A stretch of 64,000 nucleotides of DNA, taken from assembly GCF_000419445.1 (NCBI RefSeq), contig NZ_AULK01000001.1, forward strand, positions 496,001-560,000, in the 5' to 3' direction. Shown one piece after another: positions 47,551 to 55,577 of the stretch. Source of the stretch: Gryllotalpicola ginsengisoli DSM 22003 (GTDB lineage Bacteria; Actinomycetota; Actinomycetes; Actinomycetales; Microbacteriaceae). Numbering within the stretch: the first letter of the stretch is position 1; each line of letters begins with the position of its first letter. Below the pieces are notes generated by a model that did no database searches, was not told where the DNA came from, and saw only the letters and a list, made by a program, of their open reading frames with translations. The position numbers and the translations under genes are program-made.

Positions 47551-47604
47551 CCCTCCGGCAGCACCCAGCCCTCCGGCAGCACCCAGCCCTCCGGCAGCAC
47601 CCGG
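47551..47604. repeat. 18-bp tandem repeat, 3 copies
   Basis: CCCTCCGGCAGCACCCAG occurs twice exactly and a third time ending CCCGG, between the convergent ends of the EXPERA-like gene and the desulfurase gene. Nothing else is visible in that 178-bp spacer. Confidence 0.85.
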
Positions 47605-47623
47605 CTGACCCGAGCCACCCCGG

Positions 47624-48796
47624 CTACCGCCCGAGCACCGTCTCGCGGTTCGAGAGCCCGGCCGCGGCCGCCCGCTCGTAGGCCGACGGCAGCGCCGCGA
47701 GGAACGCGTCGACATCGGCCTCCGTCGAGGTGTGCCCCAGAGTGATGCGCAGCGCCCCGCGCGCCTCCTCCTCCGAGCGGCCCATCGCGAGCACCACGTG
47801 GGACGGCTCGGGGATGCCCGCCTGGCAGGCCGACCCCGTCGACACGGCGACGCCTGCCGCATCGAGCAGGAACAGCAGCGAGTCGCCCTGCGCGCCGGGA
47901 AACGTGAAGTGCGCATTCATCGACAACCGGTCGTCGCCCTCCGGCCCCGACAGCCGCGCCGCCGGCACGGCCGCCCGCACCCCGGCGATGAGCCGGTCCC
48001 GCAGGGCGGCGAGGCGCGCGTTGCGCTCGGCGAGTTCGCGCACGGCGACGGATGCCGCGACCGCGAACGCGCTCGCCGCCGCGACGTCCTGCGTGCCGGA
48101 GCGCACGCCGCGCTGCTGGCCGCCGCCGTGCACGAGCGGCACGACCGGCGCGGTGCGGGAGAGCACCAGCGCGCCGATTCCGACCGGCCCGCCGATCTTG
48201 TGCGCCGAGACGCTCAGGGCGGCGACCCCGAGCGACCGGAAGTCGATGGGCAGGTGCCCGTACGCGGCCACGGCGTCCAGGTGCAGCGGCACCCCCGCCT
48301 CCCGGGCGGCCGCCGCCAACGCATCCACCGGCTCGATCGTGCCGACCTCGTTGTTCGCCCACAGGGCGGTGGCGACGGCGACGTCGCCCGTCGAGAGGGC
48401 CTCGGCCCAGGCATCCGTGCGCACGAACCCGTCGGCGTCGAGCGGCACCCGGGCCGCCTCGGCGCCCTCGTGCGCGACCAGCCACTCGATCGTGTCGAGG
48501 GTGGCGTGGTGCTCGCCCTCGGGCGCGACCACCCGGTGGCCGGGCCGCGCCCAGAACGTGCCCTTCAGGGCGAGGTTGATCGCCTCGGTGCCGCCGGAGG
48601 TGAAGACGACCTCGATGGGGTCGCAGCCGAGCGAGGCGGCGACCTGCTCGCGGGCCTCCTCGAGCACCCGGCGCGCGTGCTGCCCGGCCGAGTGGATCGA
48701 CGACGGGTTGCCCACTTCGGCGAGCGCTCGCGCGTACGCGTCGATCGCCTCGGGGAGCATCGGGGTGGTCGCCGCGTGGTCAAGATAGACCGGCAT
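47624..48796 (-). CDS. Cysteine desulfurase (NifS/IscS family)
   Basis: This 390-residue PLP enzyme removes sulfur from cysteine for iron-sulfur clusters and tRNA thiolation. It begins MPVYLDHAATTPM; the PLP lysine is in SAHKIGGPVGIG near residue 200, and the persulfide cysteine in STGSACQAGIPEPSH near residue 325. It probably supplies MnmA. ATG at 48796 follows TACAGT by 7 nt, and that element is shared with glgX. A longer upstream reading would cross the glgX promoter and is rejected. Confidence 0.94.
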   Translation of the reverse strand: MPVYLDHAATTPMLPEAIDAYARALAEVGNPSSIHSAGQHARRVLEEAREQVAASLGCDPIEVVFTSGGTEAINLALKGTFWARPGHRVVAPEGEHHATLDTIEWLVAHEGAEAARVPLDADGFVRTDAWAEALSTGDVAVATALWANNEVGTIEPVDALAAAAREAGVPLHLDAVAAYGHLPIDFRSLGVAALSVSAHKIGGPVGIGALVLSRTAPVVPLVHGGGQQRGVRSGTQDVAAASAFAVAASVAVRELAERNARLAALRDRLIAGVRAAVPAARLSGPEGDDRLSMNAHFTFPGAQGDSLLFLLDAAGVAVSTGSACQAGIPEPSHVVLAMGRSEEEARGALRITLGHTSTEADVDAFLAALPSAYERAAAAGLSNRETVLGR

Positions 48797-48802
48797 GCTC
48801 GT

Positions 48803-48809
48803 TACTGTA
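48803..48809. promoter_or_regulatory. Symmetric bidirectional -10 element TACTGTA
   Basis: TACTGT on the plus strand is 7 nt from the glgX ATG (48816). TACAGT on the minus strand is 7 nt from the desulfurase ATG (48796). One 7-bp dyad sits exactly between two start codons 19 bp apart. Confidence 0.7.
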
Positions 48810-48815
48810 GACGCC

Positions 48816-50861
48816 ATGGCTGAAGACGCACCCGTGGTGCCGCTGGGGGTCACGCGCACCGCGACGGGCGCGACGATCGGCGTCTGGAGCGCGAACGCGA
48901 CACGCATCGAGCTGTGCCTCTTCGACGACAAGGATCCGGACTGGCTGGTCGAGTCGGTGCCGCTGACCAAGGGGGCCGGGAACGTCTGGTCGGGGTCCTC
49001 GCCCAAGCTCACGCCGGGTCGGCGCTACGCGCTGCGCGTCGACGGCCCCGACGGCCCGCGCCACGCCTTCGACCCGAGCACCTTCCTGCTCGACCCGTAC
49101 GCGCGCGGGGTGCAGCGCCTGCGCGCCAAGGAGTGGCGGGCGGTCGTGGTCGACGACGCCTTCGACTGGGGCGGCGTCGCGAAGCCCGGCCACGACCTCG
49201 ACCGCACCGTCATCTACGAGGCGCACGTCAAGGGCCTCACCAAGCTCAACCCCGAGTTGCCCGAGGAGCTGCGCGGCAGCTACGCCGGCCTCGCCCACCC
49301 CGTCACGATCGAGTACCTGAAGAACCTCGGCATCACCGCCGTCGAACTGCTGCCCGTCCACAGCCTCTCCAGCGAGCAGCGCCTGGTGCGGCAGGGCCTG
49401 ACCAACTACTGGGGCTACAACACGGTCGGATTCTTCGCACCGCACGCCCTCTACGCGACCAAGGCCGCCCAGGCCGCCGGCGCCACCGCGGTGCTGCGCG
49501 AGTTCAAGGGCATGGTGAAGCTGCTGCACGAGGCGGGGCTCGAGGTGATCCTCGACGTGGTCTACAACCACACCTCGGAGGAGGGCATCGGCGGCCCGCG
49601 CACGAGCTTCCGCGGCATCGACAACTCGAGCTACTACCGCCAGCTCGACGACGGCACGTACTACGACGTCACCGGGTGCGGCAACACGGTCGACTTCGGG
49701 CAGGACGCCGCCCCGCAGCTGGTGCTCGACTCGGTGCGCTACTGGGCGAACGCCTGCCAGGTCGACGGGTTCCGCTTCGACCTCGCCGCGACGCTCGGCC
49801 GCGACGAGACGGGCGCCTACACCCGCGAGCACCCGCTGCTGAACGGCCTCGTGAACGACCCGCAGCTGCAGGGTGTCAAGCTCATCGCCGAGCCGTGGGA
49901 TGTCGGCCTCGGCGGCTGGCAGACCGGCAACTTCCCCGACGGCTGGAGCGAGTGGAACGACCGCTACCGCGACCGGGTGCGGCAGTTCTGGCTGCGCGAC
50001 ATCGCCGACGCCCGGCACAGCGGCCAGGCCACGACGGGCATCGGCGGCTTCGCGACCCGGCTCGCGGGCTCGGCCAACACCTTCAGCGCGGAGCGCGGCC
50101 CGCTCGCATCCGTCAACTTCGTCACCGCGCACGACGGGTTCACGCTCGCCGACCTCGTCTCCTACGACACCAAGCACAACCTCGGCAACGGCGAATTCAA
50201 CCGCGACGGCACCGACAACAACCGCTCGTTCAACCACGGGGCCGAGGGCCCCACGACCGACGAGAAGATCCGCGCCGACCGGCGCAAGGCGATGCGCAAC
50301 CTGCTCGGCACCCTGCTGCTGTCGGCCGGAGTGCCGATGATCTCGGCCGGCGACGAGTTCGGCCGCAGTCAGCAGGGCAACAACAACGCCTACTGCCACG
50401 ACGACGAGCTGACCTGGGTCAGCTGGGAGCGCGACACGGATGCCGAGCACCTCACCGCCGTGACCGCAGAGCTCACCCGGCTGCGGCGCGAGAACCCGGC
50501 CGTGCGGCCGAGGCGCTACGCCAAGCTGGGCGAGCACGTGCCGCAGGCGAGCCAGATGGACTGGTACGACGCCGGCGGCAACACCATGGAGCTCGACGAC
50601 TGGCAGGACCCGTCGGCGCGCACCCTGCAGTACCTCGCCTCCTCGACGCCGGAACGCGAGGCGCCCAACCGCATCCTGCTCGTCGTGCACGGCGTCGAGG
50701 ACCCGATCGAGGTGACCCTCCCGGTGCACCCCGGGGTGCGGTGCTACACGCTGCTGTGGGACAGCGCCGAGGAGACCCCGAAGACCGAGACGCGCGACTA
50801 CGCGCCGGGCGACCGGGTCGCGGTCTCGCCCGCGTCGATGCAGCTGTTCCGCTGCTCCTGA
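48816..50861 (+). CDS. glgX: Glycogen debranching enzyme GlgX
   Basis: This 681-residue GH13_11 isoamylase-type enzyme hydrolyses alpha-1,6 branches of glycogen trimmed by phosphorylase. A CBM48-like N-terminal domain (residues 1-100) precedes the barrel, with VILDVVYNHTSE, DGFRFDLAATLG (nucleophile Asp near residue 330), KLIAEPWDVG (acid/base Glu) and FVTAHDGFTLADL. It is slightly shorter than the usual 700-720 residues. The next gene, glgP, converges on it and is its natural partner. Confidence 0.95.
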   Translation: MAEDAPVVPLGVTRTATGATIGVWSANATRIELCLFDDKDPDWLVESVPLTKGAGNVWSGSSPKLTPGRRYALRVDGPDGPRHAFDPSTFLLDPYARGVQRLRAKEWRAVVVDDAFDWGGVAKPGHDLDRTVIYEAHVKGLTKLNPELPEELRGSYAGLAHPVTIEYLKNLGITAVELLPVHSLSSEQRLVRQGLTNYWGYNTVGFFAPHALYATKAAQAAGATAVLREFKGMVKLLHEAGLEVILDVVYNHTSEEGIGGPRTSFRGIDNSSYYRQLDDGTYYDVTGCGNTVDFGQDAAPQLVLDSVRYWANACQVDGFRFDLAATLGRDETGAYTREHPLLNGLVNDPQLQGVKLIAEPWDVGLGGWQTGNFPDGWSEWNDRYRDRVRQFWLRDIADARHSGQATTGIGGFATRLAGSANTFSAERGPLASVNFVTAHDGFTLADLVSYDTKHNLGNGEFNRDGTDNNRSFNHGAEGPTTDEKIRADRRKAMRNLLGTLLLSAGVPMISAGDEFGRSQQGNNNAYCHDDELTWVSWERDTDAEHLTAVTAELTRLRRENPAVRPRRYAKLGEHVPQASQMDWYDAGGNTMELDDWQDPSARTLQYLASSTPEREAPNRILLVVHGVEDPIEVTLPVHPGVRCYTLLWDSAEETPKTETRDYAPGDRVAVSPASMQLFRCS

Positions 50862-50929
50862 CGCGTCCCTGGCGTGCGGCTGCGCCCGACGCGCGGCTGC
50901 GTGTGACGGATGCCTGAAGGCCGCAGCCC

Positions 50930-53491
50930 TCAGGTCGCCGAGGCGACCAGGCCCAGCTCGGCGTCGGAGGCGAGCAGCTCGTTCTTCGGCAGCACCCGCA
51001 CCGTGTACCCGAAGGCGCCGGCCCGGTCGAGCACGACCGTGCCGCTGAACGGCGTGGTGCCGGCGCCGTCCTGCGCCGCGGCGGCGGTGTCGAGGTCGAG
51101 GTCCTGGTAGCGCAGCCCGGTGATCTCGTCGCTGGTCTCGCTGTGGCCGTAGACGACCTGCACGTGCACGTCGTCGGGCTGGAGCGAGCCGAGCGCCACG
51201 TGGGCGCGCACGTGCAGCTCGTCGCCGACCTGGGGAACCGCGTCGAGCCCGCCGGACTCGACGAGCGACACCGCGACCTGCGGCCACGCCGCCTGCACCC
51301 TCGCCTTCCAGGCCGCCAGCTCCCGGGCCGCCTGGTAGGAGGCATCCGTCAGCCTCACGGCGTAGCCGTGCGCCGGCGTGTAGAGCCGCGTCACGTACTG
51401 CTTGACCATGCGGTCGGCCGACAGCTCGGGCGACAGCGTCTTCAGCGAGTAGCGCACGTGCCCGAGCCACTGGGACGGCGTGCCGTCGGCGTCGCGGTCG
51501 TAGAACAGCGGGGCGATCTGGTTCTCGATCAGGTCGTACAGCGCGGCGGCCTCGAGGGCGTCGCGCTCGGCCGCGTCGCCGGCCGCGTCGGCGGAGGGGA
51601 TCGCCCAGCCGTTCTCGCCGTCGTAGTACTCGTCCCACCAGCCGTCGAGGATGGACAGGTTCAGCGACCCGTTCAGCGCCGCCTTCATGCCGCTCGTGCC
51701 GCACGCCTCGAGCGGGCGCAGCGGGTTGTTCAGCCAGATGTCGGTGCCCGGGTACAGCGTCTGCGCCATGGTGATGTCGTAGTTCGGCAGGAACACCATG
51801 TGGCTGCGCACCTCGGGGTCGGAGGCGAACTGGTACAGCTCCTGGATGAGCCGCTTGCCGCCGTCGTCGGCCGGGTGCGACTTGCCGGCGATGACCATCT
51901 GCACGGGCCGGTCGGGGTTGAGCAGGATGCGCTTGAGCCGCTCCTTGTCGTGCAGCATCAGGGTGAGCCGCTTGTAGGTGGGCACGCGGCGGGCGAAGCC
52001 GATGGTCAGCGTGTTCGGGTCGAGCACCTGCTGGGTCCAGGACGGGGCGAGGCCGCCGGTCACCTCGTGCGCCGCCGCGACGCGGCGCCGCGCGTCGGCG
52101 ACGAGGGCGGCGCGCATCTCGTTGCGGGCGGCCCACAGCTCGGCATCCGTCAAAGCGTCGCTCTGCCAGTCGGCGCGCGTGGTGTCGGCGGTGCCGAGCT
52201 TCACCTCGGCGAGCGTGACCAGGGTCGAGTCGACCCAGGTCGGCGCATGCACGCCGTTGGTGACGGAGGTGATCGGCACCTCTTCGACGTCGAAGCCCGG
52301 CCACAGGTTCGCGAACATGGCCCGCGACACCTGGCCGTGCAGCTTCGCCACCCCGTTGGCGTGCTGGCCGAGCCGCAGCCCCAGGATCGCCATGTTGAAC
52401 ACGTCGGGATTGCCGCCCTGCTGCGTCTCGGCGCCGAGCGCCAGGACCTGCTCCAGCGAGACGCCCGGCAGCAGCTCGGGTGTGGCGAAGTAGCGCTCGA
52501 TGAGCGGCTTCTCGAAGCGGTCGATGCCGGCCGGAACCGGCGTGTGCGTCGTGAACACCGTGCCGGCGCGCACCACCTGCAGCGCCTCGTCGAAGGTGAG
52601 CCCCTCCCCGATCAGGTCGGAGATGCGCTCGAGGCCCTGGAACCCGGCGTGCCCTTCGTTGGTGTGGAACACGGTGGGCGTGGGCACGCCGAGCAGCTCG
52701 GTGGCAAGGCCGAGCGCCCGCACGCCGCCGATGCCGAGCAGCAGCTCCTGCAGCAGCCGGTGCTCGCCGCCGCCGCCGTACAGCCGGTCGGTGACCGAGC
52801 GCAGCTCGTCGTCGTTCTCGCGGATGTTGGTGTCGAGCAGCAGCAGCTTCACCCGGCCGACGGCGGCGAGCCAGATGCGCGCCGACAGGTCGCGCCCGTC
52901 GGGCAGGGCGAGGCTCACGCGGGCGGCCATGCCGTCGGGCTGGCGCAGCACCGACAGCGGCAGGCCGTCGGGGTCGAGCACCGGGTAGGACTCCTGCTGC
53001 CAGCCGTCGCCGGAGATCGACTGGGCGAAGTAGCCCGAGCGGTAGAACAGCCCGACGCCGATCAGGGGGATGCCGAGGTCGCTGGCCGACTTCAGGTGGT
53101 CGCCGGCGAGGATGCCGAGGCCGCCCGAGTACTGGGGCAGCGCGGCGGCGACGCCGAACTCGGGTGAGAAGTACGCGATGGATTCCGGCGCCCCCTCCTG
53201 CTCCTGATACCAGCGCGGCTCGGAGAGGTAGCGCCGCAACTCGTCGCGCAGCGCGTTGGCCTCGTGCACGAAGGCGTCGTCGGCGGCGAGCTCCTCCAGC
53301 CGCTGCGGCTCCACGGCGCCCAGCACGGCGATCGGGTCGTGGGTCTGATGCCACGCCTCCGCCGAGATGGAGCGGAACAGACGCCGGGTGGGCTGATGCC
53401 ACGACCAGCGCAGGTTGAGGGCCAGTTCCTCCAGTGCCGAGAGCGGTTCGGGGATGACGGCGCGGACGGTGAATCTGCGGATGGCCTTCAC
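50930..53491 (-). CDS. glgP: Alpha-glucan (glycogen/maltodextrin) phosphorylase
   Basis: This 853-residue phosphorylase has the N-terminal DUF3417 domain of the GT35 GlgP/MalP-like branch (LSALEELALNLRWSWHQPTR near residue 20). YSGGLGILAGDHLKSASDLG near residue 125 forms part of the active site, and the PLP lysine is in CGTSGMKAALNGSLN near residue 605. It releases glucose-1-phosphate from alpha-1,4-glucans. GTG at 53491 follows TAGGGT by 8 nt. It is divergent from glgE. Confidence 0.95.
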   Translation of the reverse strand: MKAIRRFTVRAVIPEPLSALEELALNLRWSWHQPTRRLFRSISAEAWHQTHDPIAVLGAVEPQRLEELAADDAFVHEANALRDELRRYLSEPRWYQEQEGAPESIAYFSPEFGVAAALPQYSGGLGILAGDHLKSASDLGIPLIGVGLFYRSGYFAQSISGDGWQQESYPVLDPDGLPLSVLRQPDGMAARVSLALPDGRDLSARIWLAAVGRVKLLLLDTNIRENDDELRSVTDRLYGGGGEHRLLQELLLGIGGVRALGLATELLGVPTPTVFHTNEGHAGFQGLERISDLIGEGLTFDEALQVVRAGTVFTTHTPVPAGIDRFEKPLIERYFATPELLPGVSLEQVLALGAETQQGGNPDVFNMAILGLRLGQHANGVAKLHGQVSRAMFANLWPGFDVEEVPITSVTNGVHAPTWVDSTLVTLAEVKLGTADTTRADWQSDALTDAELWAARNEMRAALVADARRRVAAAHEVTGGLAPSWTQQVLDPNTLTIGFARRVPTYKRLTLMLHDKERLKRILLNPDRPVQMVIAGKSHPADDGGKRLIQELYQFASDPEVRSHMVFLPNYDITMAQTLYPGTDIWLNNPLRPLEACGTSGMKAALNGSLNLSILDGWWDEYYDGENGWAIPSADAAGDAAERDALEAAALYDLIENQIAPLFYDRDADGTPSQWLGHVRYSLKTLSPELSADRMVKQYVTRLYTPAHGYAVRLTDASYQAARELAAWKARVQAAWPQVAVSLVESGGLDAVPQVGDELHVRAHVALGSLQPDDVHVQVVYGHSETSDEITGLRYQDLDLDTAAAAQDGAGTTPFSGTVVLDRAGAFGYTVRVLPKNELLASDAELGLVASAT

Positions 53492-53499
53492 ACCGCCTC

Positions 53500-53505
53500 A
53501 CCCTA
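53500..53505 (-). promoter_or_regulatory. -10 element TAGGGT of glgP
   Basis: TAGGGT on the minus strand is 8 nt before the GTG at 53491, so any leader would be at most a base or two. Confidence 0.45.
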
Positions 53506-53546
53506 GCGACGGCACGTTTCCGTGGGGTAACCCGGAGCGGACGCGA

Positions 53547-53552
53547 TAGGTT
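53547..53552 (+). promoter_or_regulatory. -10 element TAGGTT of glgE
   Basis: TAGGTT is 6 nt before the GTG at 53559; leaderless. Confidence 0.6.
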
Positions 53553-53558
53553 CGCATC

Positions 53559-55577
53559 GTGGCTGATGACACGGATGCTTTCTCACCGGTGCTGGGCAGG
53601 ATCCCGATCCTCGAGCTCGCCCCCGAGGTCGACGGCGGCGTGTGGCCGGCGAAGGCGTTCGCCGGCGAAGTCGTCCCGTTCGAGGCCACCGCGTTCCGCG
53701 AAGGCCACGACCTCATCGGCGTCGACGTGCTGCTGCTCGACCCCACCGGGGCGCAGACCGCGCACCGCATGCACCCGCTCGGCCCCGAGCACCCCGACCG
53801 CTGGGGCGCCCTGGTGCGGCTCGACGCCGAAGGCGAGTGGCGGTTCCGCATGCAGGCGTGGGCCGACGAGTGGGCCACCTGGCGGGCCGTCGCCGGCAAG
53901 AAGATCCCCGCCGGCGTCGACATCGCGGTCACCTTCCAAGAGGGCGCGCTGCTGGCCGAGCGCGCCGCCCGCGACACCCGGCGGCCGAAGGCCGAGCGGC
54001 GCTACCTCTCCGAGGTGGCCGAGGCGCTGGCGAACGACGCCACGCCGGCGGAGGAGCGGCTGGCCCAGGCATCCGATGACCGCCTCACCCAGATCATGGT
54101 CGAGCGCCCCGTCGTGTCGCTGCAGACCCTGTCGGCCACCCGCCGCATCGTCGTCGAACGCACCCGAGCGGGCGTCGGCGCCTGGTACGAGTTCTTCCCC
54201 CGCTCCGTGGGCGCGAAGAAGCGAGCGGATGGCTCGTGGCAGTCGGGCACCTTCCGCACCGCCGCCCTGCGGCTGCCCGAGATCGCCGCGATGGGCTTCG
54301 ACGTCGTCTACCTGCCGCCCATCCACCCGATCGGCCGGTCGTTCCGCAAGGGGCCGAACAACGCGCTCACCGCCGGCCCGAACGACCCCGGCTCGCCGTG
54401 GGCGGTCGGCGCGGAGGAGGGCGGCCACGACGCCATCCACCCCGAGCTCGGCACCGTGGAGGACTTCCAGTACTTCCTCGGCAAGGCCGAGCTGTCGGGA
54501 TTGGAGGTGGCGTTGGACCTCGCCCTGAACGCCTCCCCCGACCACCCCTGGGTGAAGACCCACCCCGAGTGGTTCACTACCCTGCCCGACGGCACGATCG
54601 CGTACGCGGAGAACCCGCCGAAGAAGTACCAGGACATCTACCCGATCAACTTCGACAACGACTACGAGGGCCTGCGCGCCGAGATCCTGCGCATCGTCGA
54701 GTACTGGATCGGCGTGGGCGTGAAGATCTTCCGCGTCGACAACCCGCACACCAAGCCGCTGTACTTCTGGGAGTGGCTGATCCACGAGGTGAACGCCGCC
54801 CACCCCGAGGTCGTCTTCCTCGCCGAGGCGTTCAGCCGCCCCGCGGTGATGCAGACGCTCGCCAAGGCCGGGTTCCAGCAGTCGTATTCCTACTTCACCT
54901 GGCGCAACACCCGCGCCGAGCTGGAGGAGTTCCTCACCACGATCACGCGCGACTGGGCCGCTTACTACCGGCCCAATCTGTTCGTGAACACCCCCGACAT
55001 CCTCACCGAGTACCTGCAGTTCGGCGGCCGGCCCGCGTTCAAGATCCGCGCCGCGATCGCCGCCACGGCCGGCCCACTGTGGGGCGTCTACTCGGGCTTC
55101 GAGCTGTACGAGTCGGTCGCCCGGCCCGGCGCGGAGGAGTACCTCGACAACGAGAAGTACGAGTTCAAACCGCGCGACTACCAGCGCGCCCTCGTCTCCG
55201 GCGACTCGCTCGCCCCCTACCTGACCATGCTCAACCAGGCGCGCGGCGCACACCCCGCGCTGCGCCAGCTGCGCAACCTCACCCTGCACTCGAGCGAGGA
55301 CGACGCGGTGCTCGTGTACTCGAAGCACCTCGGCGGCGCGTACACCCGCTCCGGCAAGTCCGACACCATCATCGTCGTCGCCAACCTGGACCCGCACTCG
55401 GTGCGCGAGACGATGGTGCACCTCGACACGGCGTCATTCGGGGTACCGGACGGGCAGGGATTCGAGGTGCGCGACCTCGTCACCGGCCAGCGCTGGAACT
55501 GGGGCGCGCACAACTATGTGCGACTCGACGCGTTCTACGAGCCGGTGCACATCCTGCACGTGAAGGAGAACGGCTGA
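53559..55577 (+). CDS. glgE: Alpha-1,4-glucan:maltose-1-phosphate maltosyltransferase
   Basis: This 672-residue GH13_3 enzyme extends alpha-1,4-glucan with maltose from maltose-1-phosphate. A beta-sandwich N-terminal domain (with PILELAPEVDGGVWPAKAF at about residues 13-31) precedes the barrel: DVVYLPPIHPIGRSFRKG, ALNASPDHPWV, KIFRVDNPHTKP (nucleophile Asp near residue 390) and FLAEAFSRP (acid/base Glu). All match GlgE rather than amylases. Its stop overlaps the glgB start (TGATG), so the two are a coupled operon that builds branched glucan. Confidence 0.96.
   Translation: MADDTDAFSPVLGRIPILELAPEVDGGVWPAKAFAGEVVPFEATAFREGHDLIGVDVLLLDPTGAQTAHRMHPLGPEHPDRWGALVRLDAEGEWRFRMQAWADEWATWRAVAGKKIPAGVDIAVTFQEGALLAERAARDTRRPKAERRYLSEVAEALANDATPAEERLAQASDDRLTQIMVERPVVSLQTLSATRRIVVERTRAGVGAWYEFFPRSVGAKKRADGSWQSGTFRTAALRLPEIAAMGFDVVYLPPIHPIGRSFRKGPNNALTAGPNDPGSPWAVGAEEGGHDAIHPELGTVEDFQYFLGKAELSGLEVALDLALNASPDHPWVKTHPEWFTTLPDGTIAYAENPPKKYQDIYPINFDNDYEGLRAEILRIVEYWIGVGVKIFRVDNPHTKPLYFWEWLIHEVNAAHPEVVFLAEAFSRPAVMQTLAKAGFQQSYSYFTWRNTRAELEEFLTTITRDWAAYYRPNLFVNTPDILTEYLQFGGRPAFKIRAAIAATAGPLWGVYSGFELYESVARPGAEEYLDNEKYEFKPRDYQRALVSGDSLAPYLTMLNQARGAHPALRQLRNLTLHSSEDDAVLVYSKHLGGAYTRSGKSDTIIVVANLDPHSVRETMVHLDTASFGVPDGQGFEVRDLVTGQRWNWGAHNYVRLDAFYEPVHILHVKENG

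Noticed and set aside
48780-53501. Very long open frame antisense to glgX and in a second frame of glgP
   Set aside because: It is a shadow of GC3 bias; both real genes show full family motifs on their own frames.
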